NCBI GenBank assembly: GCA_019694295.1
Contig: JAIBCG010000011.1
Coordinates: 1 to 57,251, forward strand
Length of the DNA: 57,251 bases
Direction of reading: 5' to 3'
From: Saprospiraceae bacterium
Lineage (GTDB): Bacteria; Bacteroidota; Bacteroidia; Chitinophagales; Saprospiraceae
A program made the translations under genes and the position numbers. Under the pieces are notes generated by a model that was given only the letters and a program-made list of their open reading frames with translations, did no database searches and was not told where the DNA came from. Shown piece after piece: positions 16,950 through 26,725 of this stretch; position 1 is the stretch's first letter; every line of letters starts with the position of its first letter.

Positions 16950-19900
16950 ATGAGAATGAGGTTTTTGTACCACAAAGTATGTATTTTTACTATCCTGAAC
17001 ATATTTTTTATTACACAACTAACATCACAATGTGCTGAAATAACCGCAAGCAGCATCAATGGGCCTTGTACGAATGGAAGTACACCGTGCGATGTATGCC
17101 CGGGAGCAGTGCTCACATTAAAAGCGGAAGGAGCCAACCTAATAAATAATGGCTGCGTGGATTGGTATTACAGCGACGATCAAAATTTTGACCCTTACCA
17201 GAACGAAGGCACATTTATTGCCTGCGGAAAGATTACGACTACTTTCCCTCCATTCTGTGCTGTATGTCCTACCATACTAGCCATGATGATAGACGCTTGC
17301 GGGCCGGAGGGACCGAACGAATTCATGTTATTATCATCCGGAAGTGGGTTTAACCTCAACAACCTACAGATTGATTTTGCTGTGCAAAACAACCAAATGG
17401 GTAATAATAATAATGACATCAACATAGGGGCATCACCATGCGGCTGGAAGGCTCCTAATGCATCACTGATTGCCATGATACTGGCATCCGCCAACTGTAC
17501 TGCGGCCAATGTAATCCCTGTCGGACCGGGCGAAAGCGTACCCCCAAACGGTTTGGTGGTTGTATTTACAAGTGGTGACGAATTTTCTAATTATGACTTT
17601 TCAGCCTTATGTGCAACAGGTCAAAAGTTATACGTGGTTCAAAATGCATGTAACCGTACAGTTGGAGCATTTTCTAATGGTTCAAGTTCCGGTTCGAGAA
17701 CCACCACCATCTCTATTGCAGGTTGCAGTTGTACCAATTCACTTACATATACTTGTGAAGACCTGGCACCTGCTCAGGACGGTGACTATGTGCTGGCAGA
17801 TGGTACACTTGGTAATGATGGCTGCACCGCTCCGGATGTGATAGCACCACCTGTTATGTCAACAAGTACCATAGCCGATGTGACACTAGCCACAACCGAA
17901 GCAATGTGCAATATGGGTCCGTACTATATTAAAGGAATCCTGAATCCTCCTGCCGATCCATTATGCCCGGATGTTTATACCGGTACTTTTGCGTTTAATG
18001 TCGTCTGTCCGGAGGCAGAAGCCATGGCTTCCAGTCCAACTTGTTGGGGCGGATCAGTCAATCTTGAAGCAAACGGAGGCGACACTTATAAATGGTCAGG
18101 ACCAGGAGGCTTCAACTCTATGCAACAGAATCCTGTCATCACAGGACTCAATAACCTCAAATCGGGGACATACACTGTTACCGTTACAAATGCGGCAGGT
18201 TGTACAGATGTGGCTTCAGTACAGGTTACTGTTAATCCGGATATTACCGTAAGCATCACACCAGCTAATCCTGCATTTTGTGAAGGCGAATCCGTTACCC
18301 TTACAGGAAATGCAACCGGTGGCTCAGGAAATTTTGATTTTGAATGGACCGAACCAGGAGGTGGTATGGTAAATGGCCAGACTATTTCTGCTTCGGTGCC
18401 CGGCACTTATACGCTTGTTGTTACAGACGGTGAAGGATGCACCAAATCAGCAAGCATCAATGTCATACAGAATCCTTCCCCTGATGTTGACATCACCCCT
18501 ATGCCTGCCAAAGTTTGTGAAGGTCAAACAAAGACCATTACTGCCAATGCAACAGGTGGTTCACCGGCATATAATTACTCCTGGAGCAACGGCATGTCTT
18601 CAGCTGCCATCACGGTAGGTATAGGCACTTATAATGTGACCGTCACGGACGCCAAAGGTTGTAAAGGATTTGCTAACATTGAAGTTGAAAACTATGACCC
18701 GATAGACATTACATTTATACAAAATCCTGATGTATTGTGCAATGGAGCTTCTGCCACTCTTACAGCCAACGCGACAGGCGGCACAGGGACATTCACCAGT
18801 TATCAATGGACAACGCCGGGTGGACCTGCATCGGGTTCAAGTATTACTGTCAGTCAGGCAGGCAACTATACCGTTACAATAACAGACAATGCAGCTTGTA
18901 CCGGAACAGCAGTGCACACCATAATCATAAACCCGATACTGAATGTGAGCATCAACCCTAATCCTGCTTCTTTTTGTGCAGGTGGTAGTGTAGATCTTAC
19001 CGCAAACGCTACAGGAGGATCAGGATCCGGTTATTTGTATAACTGGTCAACTCCTTCAGGCAATAAAACCGGTCAGGTGGTCACTGCAACATTAGCCGGA
19101 GCTTATTCCGTGACCGTTACGGATGGAGAAGGCTGTACAGGTACTGCGGTGGTCAATGTAACGGAAAATGCCAACCTGTCAGTAAATATTCTTCCTGCAA
19201 CACCAAGTTTTTGCCCTGGCAGTTTTGTCAATCTGACTGCAACACCTAGCGGAGGCACAACTCCATACAGCTTTTCGTGGACAACACCGGGTGGTACTAA
19301 ATCAGGGCAGGACATTCAGGCGAATATTGCAGGAAACTACACCGTCACAGTTTCTGACAGCAAGGGTTGCACAGGAACAGCTACAGTAAATGTTACCGAA
19401 TCTCCGGGATTTCCGGTTAACATCACCCCTCCTAACCCAAGTATCTGTCCGGGCGGAAAAATTGATCTGACAGCAGTACCGGGTGGAGGAAATGGCACAT
19501 TTACCTATGCTTGGACAACTCCTGGCGGCAATAAAACAGGGGCGACCGTAACTGCAACTGTCGTTGGCACATATAATGTAACGGTAACCGATAGCGGCGG
19601 ATGCAGTGGTACAGCACAAACAACCGTGGTCGAAAACCCAAATTTGGCCGTTAGCATTCTGCCTGCTGCACCAACTTTTTGCCCTGGCGAAACGGTTGAT
19701 CTGACAGTAAATGCACCCGGAAATATTGCTTCTTATAGTTGGACTACACCTGGTGGATCTAAGTCGGGCTCGCCTCTGACCGTTAAGACTGCCGGCAATT
19801 ATACTGTAACTGTTACTGACACAGGTGGTTGCAGTGGTACAGCAACTGTAAATGTGTCTGAAAATCCGGCAAAGACCGTGACCATATCTCCTGCTAATCC

Positions 19901-22049
19901 AGGTTTCTGCTCAGGGAGTAGTGTAGAATTGACAGTAAACGCTACTGGCAACAACCTCGTTTACAACTGGACTACACCTTCAGGCACGGCCAATGGCAAT
20001 CCACTGATAGCAAATGTTGCTGGAATATATACTGTTACTGTGACAGAACAGGGTGCTTGTTCAGGCACGGCATCTGTTCAAGTTGATGAAGTGAGTGGCC
20101 TGACAGTTGACATTAATCCTAAACCGGCGAGTTTTTGTAATAACGGATCTGTTTTGCTTACAGCATCTTCTTCAAACGGCATCGCACCATTTACATACAG
20201 CTGGTCTTCACCTGCAGGTAATGGAACAGGCATGACATTTAATGCAAATATAGCCGGCAATTATACTGTAACTATTACTGACAGCAAGGGTTGTTCGGGT
20301 AGCTTTACTATTCCGGTAGTTCAGTCGAACAGCCTTATTGTTACATTTAATCCGGTACTTCCGGGTTTCTGTCCAGGCAAAACGGTTGACATAAGTACGA
20401 ATACCATTGGTGGTCAGGCTCCGTTCTCCTACCAATGGAGTTCACCATTGGGTACATCTGCCAATCCGGTTATTACTACCGGTACACCCGGCAACTACAA
20501 GGTAACGGTAACAGACAGTAATGGATGCTCGGGTCTCGGCGAAGTGGTTGTTGACCAATTCTCAGAACCGATACTGACACTTCCTTCCGCACCGGGATTC
20601 TGTCCGGGTAACAATGTTGCACTTGATGTTACTGTCAATGACAATACACCACCATACATTTATACCTGGACCACACCTTCAGGTAATTTTAACACCAAAA
20701 CCATTACTGCAAATATAGCCGGTAATTATACTATCTCAGTAACAAATGCCAACAACTGTACTGCCAGCCAAAGTGTAAATGTCACAGAATATCCTGCGCC
20801 TATAGCTGAAATCATTCCTGACCCGGTAGTATTTTGTAAAAATAGTTCAGCAACGGTGACCGCGAATCCATCAGGTGGTGCTGCTCCTTACACTTTTCTA
20901 TGGAGTGGTCCGGCTACCAATACTACAGCTACAAATATTCAGATAAATACTGCCGGTGTATATACACTACTCGTCACTGACGCCCACAGTTGCACAGCAG
21001 ATTATACTTTCCCTGCCAATGAACAACCGGGCTTGCTGGTAAGCCTTTCTACAGATCCTCAAAAATTGTGTGGTGTCGCTCAGTTTAATGTTAATGCCAA
21101 CGTCACCGGAGGCAATCCGCCTTATACCTATTCATGGAATACACCCGGTGGCACCCAAACAGGTAGTACTATATCGGGCAATGAATCGGGTACATACTCT
21201 GTGACTGTAACGGACAATGAAGCTTGCAGCGGTGTCGCTGATTTACTTATAAACAACAAACCATTAAATGCATTGGTCACGCCTGTTGACCCTACTTGTA
21301 AAAGCCCTGCCGGAGGTAGTATTGCACTTGTATTCGATACGGGCATTGCTCTACCTGCAAATATCAATCTTAATAACAATAGTGCAGGTCAAATCACACA
21401 GACCACTCACACCATCAACGGTTTGGCCCCGGGCAATTATCAGTTATTGGTTACAGATGCCAAAGGCTGCGAATTTCAGACAACAGTGACGCTTGCTCCA
21501 TTACCTGTATTGCACCTTGACCTTGGGCAAGATGTTACCATCAACCTTGGTGACACCTACACCATTCATCCGATAACGGACTTTGCTATCAACAACATAA
21601 GCTGGACCAACGAACAAAGTCTGAACTGTCCCGATCCGTGCATCAATCCTGTTGCGGGCCCTGTCAACACCACTACCTACAAAGCAAGTGCTTATGATGA
21701 AAATGGCTGTCTTGCTGAAGATGAACTAACTATTTATGTACATATAAAAACAACCGTATATGTTCCAAACAGCTTCAGCCCGGATGCCGATGGTATCAAC
21801 GACAAATGGGTAATATTTGCAGACAATACGGTAAAGCTGATTAAAACATTGCATATCTACGACCGATGGGGCGAATCTATCATGCAGCAGGAGAATTTTC
21901 CACCTAATGACCCAGACTACGGTTGGAACGGAACTTTCAGACGAAAACCACTCGATCCGGCAGTTTTTGTGTATTATTTTGTTGTCGAATATGAAAACGG
22001 AACGACCAAAGTATTTAAAGGTGATATAAATATCATAAGTAAAAAATGA
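16950..22049 (+). CDS. Giant repeat adhesin with T9SS type B (gliding-motility) sorting domain
   Basis: A 1699-residue secreted protein. A signal peptide (about residues 1-26) is followed by a lamin-tail-like beta domain (about 100-250, MMIDACGPEGPNEFM). From about residue 351 come 14 tandem PKD/SprB-like repeats of about 78 residues. Nearly all have one Cys in an F-C-x-G motif near the start and one in a G-C-x-G motif near the end, and each includes TVTVTD-like strands. An SprB-type repeat with PTCKSPAGGSI comes before the C-terminal gliding-motility domain (from about 1603, VYVPNSFSPDADGINDKW, then IYDRWGE), which targets the protein for T9SS export. It probably forms a long disulfide-stabilised surface filament like SprB. 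The stop overlaps the next gene's ATG by 4 nt. Confidence 0.93.
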   Translation: MRMRFLYHKVCIFTILNIFFITQLTSQCAEITASSINGPCTNGSTPCDVCPGAVLTLKAEGANLINNGCVDWYYSDDQNFDPYQNEGTFIACGKITTTFPPFCAVCPTILAMMIDACGPEGPNEFMLLSSGSGFNLNNLQIDFAVQNNQMGNNNNDINIGASPCGWKAPNASLIAMILASANCTAANVIPVGPGESVPPNGLVVVFTSGDEFSNYDFSALCATGQKLYVVQNACNRTVGAFSNGSSSGSRTTTISIAGCSCTNSLTYTCEDLAPAQDGDYVLADGTLGNDGCTAPDVIAPPVMSTSTIADVTLATTEAMCNMGPYYIKGILNPPADPLCPDVYTGTFAFNVVCPEAEAMASSPTCWGGSVNLEANGGDTYKWSGPGGFNSMQQNPVITGLNNLKSGTYTVTVTNAAGCTDVASVQVTVNPDITVSITPANPAFCEGESVTLTGNATGGSGNFDFEWTEPGGGMVNGQTISASVPGTYTLVVTDGEGCTKSASINVIQNPSPDVDITPMPAKVCEGQTKTITANATGGSPAYNYSWSNGMSSAAITVGIGTYNVTVTDAKGCKGFANIEVENYDPIDITFIQNPDVLCNGASATLTANATGGTGTFTSYQWTTPGGPASGSSITVSQAGNYTVTITDNAACTGTAVHTIIINPILNVSINPNPASFCAGGSVDLTANATGGSGSGYLYNWSTPSGNKTGQVVTATLAGAYSVTVTDGEGCTGTAVVNVTENANLSVNILPATPSFCPGSFVNLTATPSGGTTPYSFSWTTPGGTKSGQDIQANIAGNYTVTVSDSKGCTGTATVNVTESPGFPVNITPPNPSICPGGKIDLTAVPGGGNGTFTYAWTTPGGNKTGATVTATVVGTYNVTVTDSGGCSGTAQTTVVENPNLAVSILPAAPTFCPGETVDLTVNAPGNIASYSWTTPGGSKSGSPLTVKTAGNYTVTVTDTGGCSGTATVNVSENPAKTVTISPANPGFCSGSSVELTVNATGNNLVYNWTTPSGTANGNPLIANVAGIYTVTVTEQGACSGTASVQVDEVSGLTVDINPKPASFCNNGSVLLTASSSNGIAPFTYSWSSPAGNGTGMTFNANIAGNYTVTITDSKGCSGSFTIPVVQSNSLIVTFNPVLPGFCPGKTVDISTNTIGGQAPFSYQWSSPLGTSANPVITTGTPGNYKVTVTDSNGCSGLGEVVVDQFSEPILTLPSAPGFCPGNNVALDVTVNDNTPPYIYTWTTPSGNFNTKTITANIAGNYTISVTNANNCTASQSVNVTEYPAPIAEIIPDPVVFCKNSSATVTANPSGGAAPYTFLWSGPATNTTATNIQINTAGVYTLLVTDAHSCTADYTFPANEQPGLLVSLSTDPQKLCGVAQFNVNANVTGGNPPYTYSWNTPGGTQTGSTISGNESGTYSVTVTDNEACSGVADLLINNKPLNALVTPVDPTCKSPAGGSIALVFDTGIALPANINLNNNSAGQITQTTHTINGLAPGNYQLLVTDAKGCEFQTTVTLAPLPVLHLDLGQDVTINLGDTYTIHPITDFAINNISWTNEQSLNCPDPCINPVAGPVNTTTYKASAYDENGCLAEDELTIYVHIKTTVYVPNSFSPDADGINDKWVIFADNTVKLIKTLHIYDRWGESIMQQENFPPNDPDYGWNGTFRRKPLDPAVFVYYFVVEYENGTTKVFKGDINIISKK

Positions 22050-22843
22050 CAGAAGATTATATAGAAATAAACCGCAAACTCTGGAACGACAAGGTGGGCA
22101 TACATGTTGATTCAGAATTTTATGACCAACAAAGTTTTCTTGCCGGGAAATCGAGTCTGAAACGTCCAGAACTCGATCTGCTTGGCGACATCACAGGAAA
22201 AAAAATACTTCATCTTCAGTGTCATTTCGGACAGGATACTATGTCTCTTTCCAGGATGGGTGGGCATGCTACCGGTATCGATTTCTCTGAAAAAGCTATC
22301 GAAATAGCAAATGAAACGACAAAGTCACTAAGCTTGGGTACATCCTTTGTATGTTGTGATGTATATCATACTCCTGCATTTATTGACCAACAGTTCGATA
22401 TCGTGTTTACAAGCTATGGCACCATCGGCTGGCTACCCGATCTGCAAAAATGGGCTTCTGTGATTTACAAAATGCTCAAACCTGGCGGAAAGTTGATCTT
22501 CGTTGAATTTCATCCATTTGTCTTTACGCTTGATGAAGAATTTGATTTCGTGAAATATTTCTATTTCAATAAGGAAGAAATTGTAGAAACAGAAGAAGGG
22601 ACGTATGCTGAAAAAAATGCACAAATCTCAAATAAAAGCATCAGCTGGAACCACCCGATAAGCGAAGTACTCCAAAACCTGATAGATGCCGGACTAACAA
22701 TATCAAGATTTGAAGAATACGACTATTCACCCTATGCCTGCTTCAGTAAACTTGTAAAACAAGGTGAAGACGAATACAGAGTAGAAGGTCTTGAAGGCAA
22801 ACTGCCTATGGTGTATGCTATTGTTGCTAATAAAGCTGAATAA
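22046..22843 (+). CDS. Class I SAM-dependent methyltransferase
   Basis: A 265-residue cytoplasmic methyltransferase. Motif I, KILHLQCHFGQDTMSLSRMG, forms the SAM-binding loop. It is followed by TGIDFSEKAIEIANE (acidic ribose contact), FDIVFTSYGTIGWLPDL and LKPGGKLIFVEFHP, as in methyltransferase type 11/12 domains. The acceptor cannot be predicted. The ATG at 22046 overlaps the adhesin stop (ATGA), so the two are translationally coupled. That pairing is odd, because one product is exported and the other is a soluble enzyme; it may reflect expression convenience rather than shared function. Convergent with upp. Confidence 0.9.
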   Translation: MTEDYIEINRKLWNDKVGIHVDSEFYDQQSFLAGKSSLKRPELDLLGDITGKKILHLQCHFGQDTMSLSRMGGHATGIDFSEKAIEIANETTKSLSLGTSFVCCDVYHTPAFIDQQFDIVFTSYGTIGWLPDLQKWASVIYKMLKPGGKLIFVEFHPFVFTLDEEFDFVKYFYFNKEEIVETEEGTYAEKNAQISNKSISWNHPISEVLQNLIDAGLTISRFEEYDYSPYACFSKLVKQGEDEYRVEGLEGKLPMVYAIVANKAE

Positions 22844-22862
22844 TAGAATCCTTCTCGTTTTA

Positions 22863-23513
22863 TCAATTTTGAATTTTATCACCAAAGCTAAGATCACCTG
22901 CATCGCCCAGACCTGGGACGATGTAAGACTTAGCTGTTAGTTCTTCATCAACATCGCCGAGCCAAAGTGTAGCATTGGGCAGATGACGGCGCACGTGGTC
23001 AACTCCTTCCCTGGCTGCAATGGCAGACACGATGTGTACAGACTTTGGGTGGCCATATCTGGTAAGCTCCTGAAGTGTCCGTGCTATAGACTGACCGGTG
23101 GCGAGCATTGGGTCAGCTATAATGAGTACCGCATCATTCAGATCAGGACACGTGACATATTGGAGACTTATCTCGAATGAACCGTCCTTATGGTGCTTGC
23201 GGTAAGCTGATATAAAAGCATTGCCGGCATAGTCAAAATAATTGAGCATACCCTGGTGCATCGGTAGTCCTGCACGGAGTATGGTTGCAAGTACTACTTT
23301 TCGCTCTGTCTTTCTTACCATCGCTGTACCAAGCGGTGTTGTCACCTCCTGTTCGTAAAAGTCAAGCGTTTTACTTATTTCGTAGGCGAATATTTCACCG
23401 AGCCGCTCCATGTTTCTTCTGAAGCGGAGCGCATCTCTTTGTACTTCGATATCCCTGATTTCAGCCAGAAAATTATTGGCCACAGAATTCGTTTGTGCAA
23501 GCACATTTATCAT
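22863..23513 (-). CDS. upp: Uracil phosphoribosyltransferase
   Basis: A 216-residue uracil salvage enzyme that joins uracil and PRPP to give UMP. The PRPP-binding loop is VLIIADPMLATGQSIA, and the C-terminal uracil-contacting segment is YIVPGLGDAGDLSFGDK. TILRAGLPMHQGM and FISAYRKHH are also typical. The frame is open further upstream to 23585, but that overlaps the neighbouring gene, and a -7 element lies at 23531-23538. The ATG at 23513 (MINVLAQTNSVANN) gives the usual family length and no overlap. Confidence 0.95.
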   Translation of the reverse strand: MINVLAQTNSVANNFLAEIRDIEVQRDALRFRRNMERLGEIFAYEISKTLDFYEQEVTTPLGTAMVRKTERKVVLATILRAGLPMHQGMLNYFDYAGNAFISAYRKHHKDGSFEISLQYVTCPDLNDAVLIIADPMLATGQSIARTLQELTRYGHPKSVHIVSAIAAREGVDHVRRHLPNATLWLGDVDEELTAKSYIVPGLGDAGDLSFGDKIQN

Positions 23514-23530
23514 AGTAAAAATAGTTTTTT

Positions 23531-23538
23531 CAAATATA
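23531..23538 (-). promoter_or_regulatory. Bacteroidota -7 element before upp
   Basis: On the minus strand this reads TATATTTG, an exact TAnnTTTG match, 17 nt before the ATG at 23513. It supports the shorter upp start and suggests upp has its own promoter in addition to any read-through. Confidence 0.55.
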
Positions 23539-23556
23539 CTGAAATTCCGGCAAATA

Positions 23557-24855
23557 TCATTCCTGATTGCCCTCAAAAAATTCAACTAATCCGCTTTTCC
23601 ATTCAGACCACCCTTCGGCATCCGTAAATGAGCTGTTGTGCCAGAGCAATGTGAATGTGCCGCCATTTTGTTTTACTCCGTCCAACATCGATTTCATTTT
23701 ACCAAATGCTTCTGAAGGTTTAAGATTCAAATAATCGCGTATGGTAACATCCATTGCCACAAAAGGATGAACCAACAACAGGGTTTCTGTATCCGTGCTT
23801 AGGTCAAACCAATAAAACGGAAAGGCCGTACCTGCCCGAAAACCAATATTGTCTGCAAAGCCCATTGTATAGTCATCTGTGATGCCCGCCTCAAGTAATG
23901 CATGATACGTACCCGGCATTGTCAACAATAAAAAATGCTGTCTCGAATCGTAGATCGGTTTTTTTGTAATCTCTTCAAGCCTTTTCCGCTCTTTTATAAG
24001 CTGCAATGTATTGTTCGATGATTTTGATGAAGGGTGGATTCCTACCGGATACCGGTCAGATAATGAACTAAGTAATTGCCTGAACTCCATTGATTTGTGG
24101 TGAATATTAATGTCAATTTTGTTGTAATCACCAAGCAGGATAAAATAACGCATTTCGACCAAAGTCGATAATTTGTCCAATTGATCAAAGCTAAAATATG
24201 GATCAGGTAATATTCCGGTCAGTACCTTCATCCTTTCGGCCACCAGATCTAATCTAAGTTGGAGTACATTTTTACCAAACGCTGCCAGGTGGCGGATAAA
24301 ACCTTTATTTCTGTACTTCCAGGCATGATCTACATCAATGGTCAGGAGTTTTTTTGTCTTTTTATTTGAAAATTGAAATTGATGAAAAACTGATTGTATC
24401 TTTCTGGCAAATTCAAATATCATTGTATCGACATGTGGTGTCTGGAGCACTTTATCTCTTGAAAAAACACTGTCACAAGCTCTGAAACGACCATATTTAT
24501 CCTTTATCGGCAGAACATATTCTTCGTATCGGCTAATGGAAAAAAAACACAGCGCAAAAACATCCTCACAAAAATCAAAGCTACCAAAAGGCGCCTTGAA
24601 ATACGGCCATGGTTTTTCAATAATCTTATGGTAGGTATCAATATGAGGCCCTGTATCTTCAAAAAGAATGTCGGAAGCATACATACTCAACTCGCCTGCG
24701 GATGCTGTAAAACCATAGGTCAGCACAATATCTCCGTCATTCTTCCCATTCAGATTTTCGCTCACACGATACTCTACACCAAGCACGTGTTCAAAAATAT
24801 GTCTTGCTGTGTACAACAAGCGTGCAGAACAGCGTTTTGTGTAGATGATGATCAT
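23557..24855 (-). CDS. Polysaccharide deacetylase-like protein with N-terminal DUF7033-type domain
   Basis: A 432-residue protein. The N-terminal part (about 1-170) resembles the domain annotated as DUF7033 in Bacteroidota, with VLTYG and SRYEEYV. The rest resembles a polysaccharide deacetylase-like NodB barrel: LLTIDVDHAWKY (the Asp-Asp/His start of the metal site), VGIHPSSKS (the H-S motif), SRQHFL, then TDDYTMGFADNIGFRAGTAFPFYWFDL and LLWHNS near the end. Such proteins are thought to act on cell-surface or exopolysaccharides, but I see no signal peptide, so the location is uncertain. Activity is inferred from partial motif conservation. It is followed by upp on the same strand. Confidence 0.75.
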   Translation of the reverse strand: MIIIYTKRCSARLLYTARHIFEHVLGVEYRVSENLNGKNDGDIVLTYGFTASAGELSMYASDILFEDTGPHIDTYHKIIEKPWPYFKAPFGSFDFCEDVFALCFFSISRYEEYVLPIKDKYGRFRACDSVFSRDKVLQTPHVDTMIFEFARKIQSVFHQFQFSNKKTKKLLTIDVDHAWKYRNKGFIRHLAAFGKNVLQLRLDLVAERMKVLTGILPDPYFSFDQLDKLSTLVEMRYFILLGDYNKIDINIHHKSMEFRQLLSSLSDRYPVGIHPSSKSSNNTLQLIKERKRLEEITKKPIYDSRQHFLLLTMPGTYHALLEAGITDDYTMGFADNIGFRAGTAFPFYWFDLSTDTETLLLVHPFVAMDVTIRDYLNLKPSEAFGKMKSMLDGVKQNGGTFTLLWHNSSFTDAEGWSEWKSGLVEFFEGNQE

Positions 24856-24890
24856 TCGATAAAACTTTTTTCAAAAAAAAACTACATTTT

Positions 24891-24920
24891 TTGAAAAGCC
24901 AAAATAATTTTATATCTTTA
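24891..24920 (+). promoter_or_regulatory. Probable promoter (-33 TTG / -7 TATCTTTA) before the envelope protein-lipA pair
   Basis: TTG at 24891-24893 and TATCTTTA at 24913-24920 are spaced 19 nt apart. The last base departs from TAnnTTTG. The TTG start codon at 24956 lies 35 nt further on. Confidence 0.4.
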
Positions 24921-24955
24921 AATTAATTTTTTAATTCTAAACGAAATTATAAACT

Positions 24956-25744
24956 TTGGCGTATATCCGGCTAAATATTATCCTATTAATTCTGCTGGCA
25001 TCTTCGTTTGTTGGTGCTCAGTCATTTAGTGGTTATGATACAGGTGTAGAGTCTAAAGGAATTCTATATAATAAGGAAAAAGCTTTTAAAGCGCGGTTAC
25101 AGACCAACGGATTTAACATTGGCTGGTATTCGGGCAAAATCCGCACATACTACAAGACCAATTTTACCCATTATGAAATAGGGTATCTTAAAAACAATCA
25201 CGAACTGAGTCAGCGATTCGATTACAGCAATCCGTTCACAAGTCAGTCGGCACGTTCGTTTGTGTTTGGCAAGCAAAATTCGCTCTATGTAGCAAGAGTA
25301 GGTTTTGGGCAGAAATATTATTATTCAGACAAACAAAGGCACCGTGGTATTTCCATCGGCTCTACCTATGAGTTTGGAGGCATACTCGGTCTTAAAAAAC
25401 CATATTACTTGGAGCTTATACGCTACAAAGACAATGGTTCGAGTGCCTATTTATCAAAAGAAAAATACAGCGAAGAGAACAAGGAAGTATTTACTGACCT
25501 TAGCCGTATTTTTGGTGGGCCGAGTTTTTTCGAACATTGGGATGAAGTACGACCTGTGCCGGGTGTCTATGGGAGGGCCGGTATGTTGTTTGAATGGGAT
25601 ACACTTGAAGGATATTTTACAGGCGTGGAAGCAGGAATACAGGCGGATGCCTTCCCTACTACTGTTAACCTGATGATTGATCAGCCTAAACAAATAATTT
25701 TCATAAATTTGTATCTTAGCGTAGAAATAGGAAAGAGAAAATAA
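24956..25744 (+). CDS. Exported beta-rich protein of unknown function, upstream of lipA
   Basis: I do not recognise a named family. The 262-residue product has a clear signal peptide ([22 protein letters not shown]). The mature part is rich in aromatic, alternating beta-strand-like segments ([23 protein letters not shown], in which outward and inward residues alternate), and it ends in a hydrophobic strand [16 protein letters not shown]. This pattern suggests a small outer-membrane barrel. The start is TTG at 24956; no other start would keep the signal peptide. The lipA ATG is 1 nt after its stop, so the two genes are almost certainly one transcript. Confidence 0.7.
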   Translation: MAYIRLNIILLILLASSFVGAQSFSGYDTGVESKGILYNKEKAFKARLQTNGFNIGWYSGKIRTYYKTNFTHYEIGYLKNNHELSQRFDYSNPFTSQSARSFVFGKQNSLYVARVGFGQKYYYSDKQRHRGISIGSTYEFGGILGLKKPYYLELIRYKDNGSSAYLSKEKYSEENKEVFTDLSRIFGGPSFFEHWDEVRPVPGVYGRAGMLFEWDTLEGYFTGVEAGIQADAFPTTVNLMIDQPKQIIFINLYLSVEIGKRK

Positions 25745-25745
25745 T

Positions 25746-26621
25746 ATGACCGAACCCAATGTTGCTGACCTGCAAACACCTTCAAGACCCAGAAAACCGG
25801 AATGGTTAAAAGTAAAGCTCCCTGTAGGCGAATCATACAGAAATGTCCGGAATATAGTTAACGAAAACAAGCTGCACACCATCTGCCAGAGTGGCAATTG
25901 CCCGAATATGGGAGAATGTTGGGGCATGGGTACCGCTACATTTATGATATTGGGCAATGTTTGTACACGTTCTTGCTCTTTTTGCGCCGTAAAAACCGGC
26001 CGCCCCACCGAGTATGATGAAGACGAACCTAGACGCGTAGCAGAAGCCATCCGGCTGATGCAGGTAAAGCATGCAGTCATCACATCTGTTAACCGCGACG
26101 AACTCAAAGACAAAGGAGCCGACATTTGGCACAAAACTGTGCAACTGGTAAAAGAATTCAATCCGCTTACTACCATTGAAACACTTATACCGGATGTAAA
26201 AGCCGACTGGGACGCACTGATAACCATGATAAGTGCCGGCCAGGAAGTAGTGTCACACAATATGGAAACCGTAGAAGAACTTTACCGCCAAGTAAGGCCA
26301 CAAGCTAAATACAGCCGGAGCCTCGAACAAATAAAGAGAACTAAAGAATACGGCAAACGCACAAAAACCGGCATCATGCTCGGCCTTGGCGAAACCGAAG
26401 AACAAGTGTTTCGCTCTATGGACGATCTGGTAGAGAACGGCTGTGATGTACTAACACTCGGACAATACCTGCAACCAACTCAGATGCACATTGCGGTAGC
26501 AGAATATGTTCATCCCGACAAATTTGCCATGTATAAGGAAGTAGGACTTAGTAAAGGATTCAAATATGTAGAGAGTGGCCCTATGGTAAGGAGTTCGTAC
26601 CATGCCGAACGACACGTCTGA
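25746..26621 (+). CDS. lipA: Lipoyl synthase
   Basis: A 291-residue radical SAM enzyme that inserts two sulfur atoms into protein-bound octanoyl groups to make lipoyl cofactor. Both cluster sites are intact. The auxiliary cluster uses Cys47, Cys52 and Cys58 ([12 protein letters not shown]), and the radical SAM cluster uses Cys74, Cys78 and Cys81 (CTRSCSFC). The C-terminal RSSYHAE carries the conserved Ser that ligates the auxiliary cluster. Length is normal. It begins 1 nt after the envelope-protein stop and should depend on that gene's promoter. Confidence 0.97.
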   Translation: MTEPNVADLQTPSRPRKPEWLKVKLPVGESYRNVRNIVNENKLHTICQSGNCPNMGECWGMGTATFMILGNVCTRSCSFCAVKTGRPTEYDEDEPRRVAEAIRLMQVKHAVITSVNRDELKDKGADIWHKTVQLVKEFNPLTTIETLIPDVKADWDALITMISAGQEVVSHNMETVEELYRQVRPQAKYSRSLEQIKRTKEYGKRTKTGIMLGLGETEEQVFRSMDDLVENGCDVLTLGQYLQPTQMHIAVAEYVHPDKFAMYKEVGLSKGFKYVESGPMVRSSYHAERHV

Positions 26622-26697
26622 TCTTGCTACTCAATTATTAAATAATATTTTTGCCTTATTTTAAAAGCAGCTGCTTCATCTAACCATTAATTTGGGC

Positions 26698-26705
26698 TAC
26701 TTTTG
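26698..26705 (+). promoter_or_regulatory. Bacteroidota -7 element before nadE
   Basis: TACTTTTG matches TAnnTTTG exactly and lies 20 nt before the ATG at 26726. Confidence 0.5.
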
Positions 26706-26725
26706 CTGTTCAAAATAAGGTATTG

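Noticed and set aside
23514..23585. Longer upp start at 23585
   Set aside because: It overlaps the neighbouring gene and the -7 element, and adds residues not found in the family.
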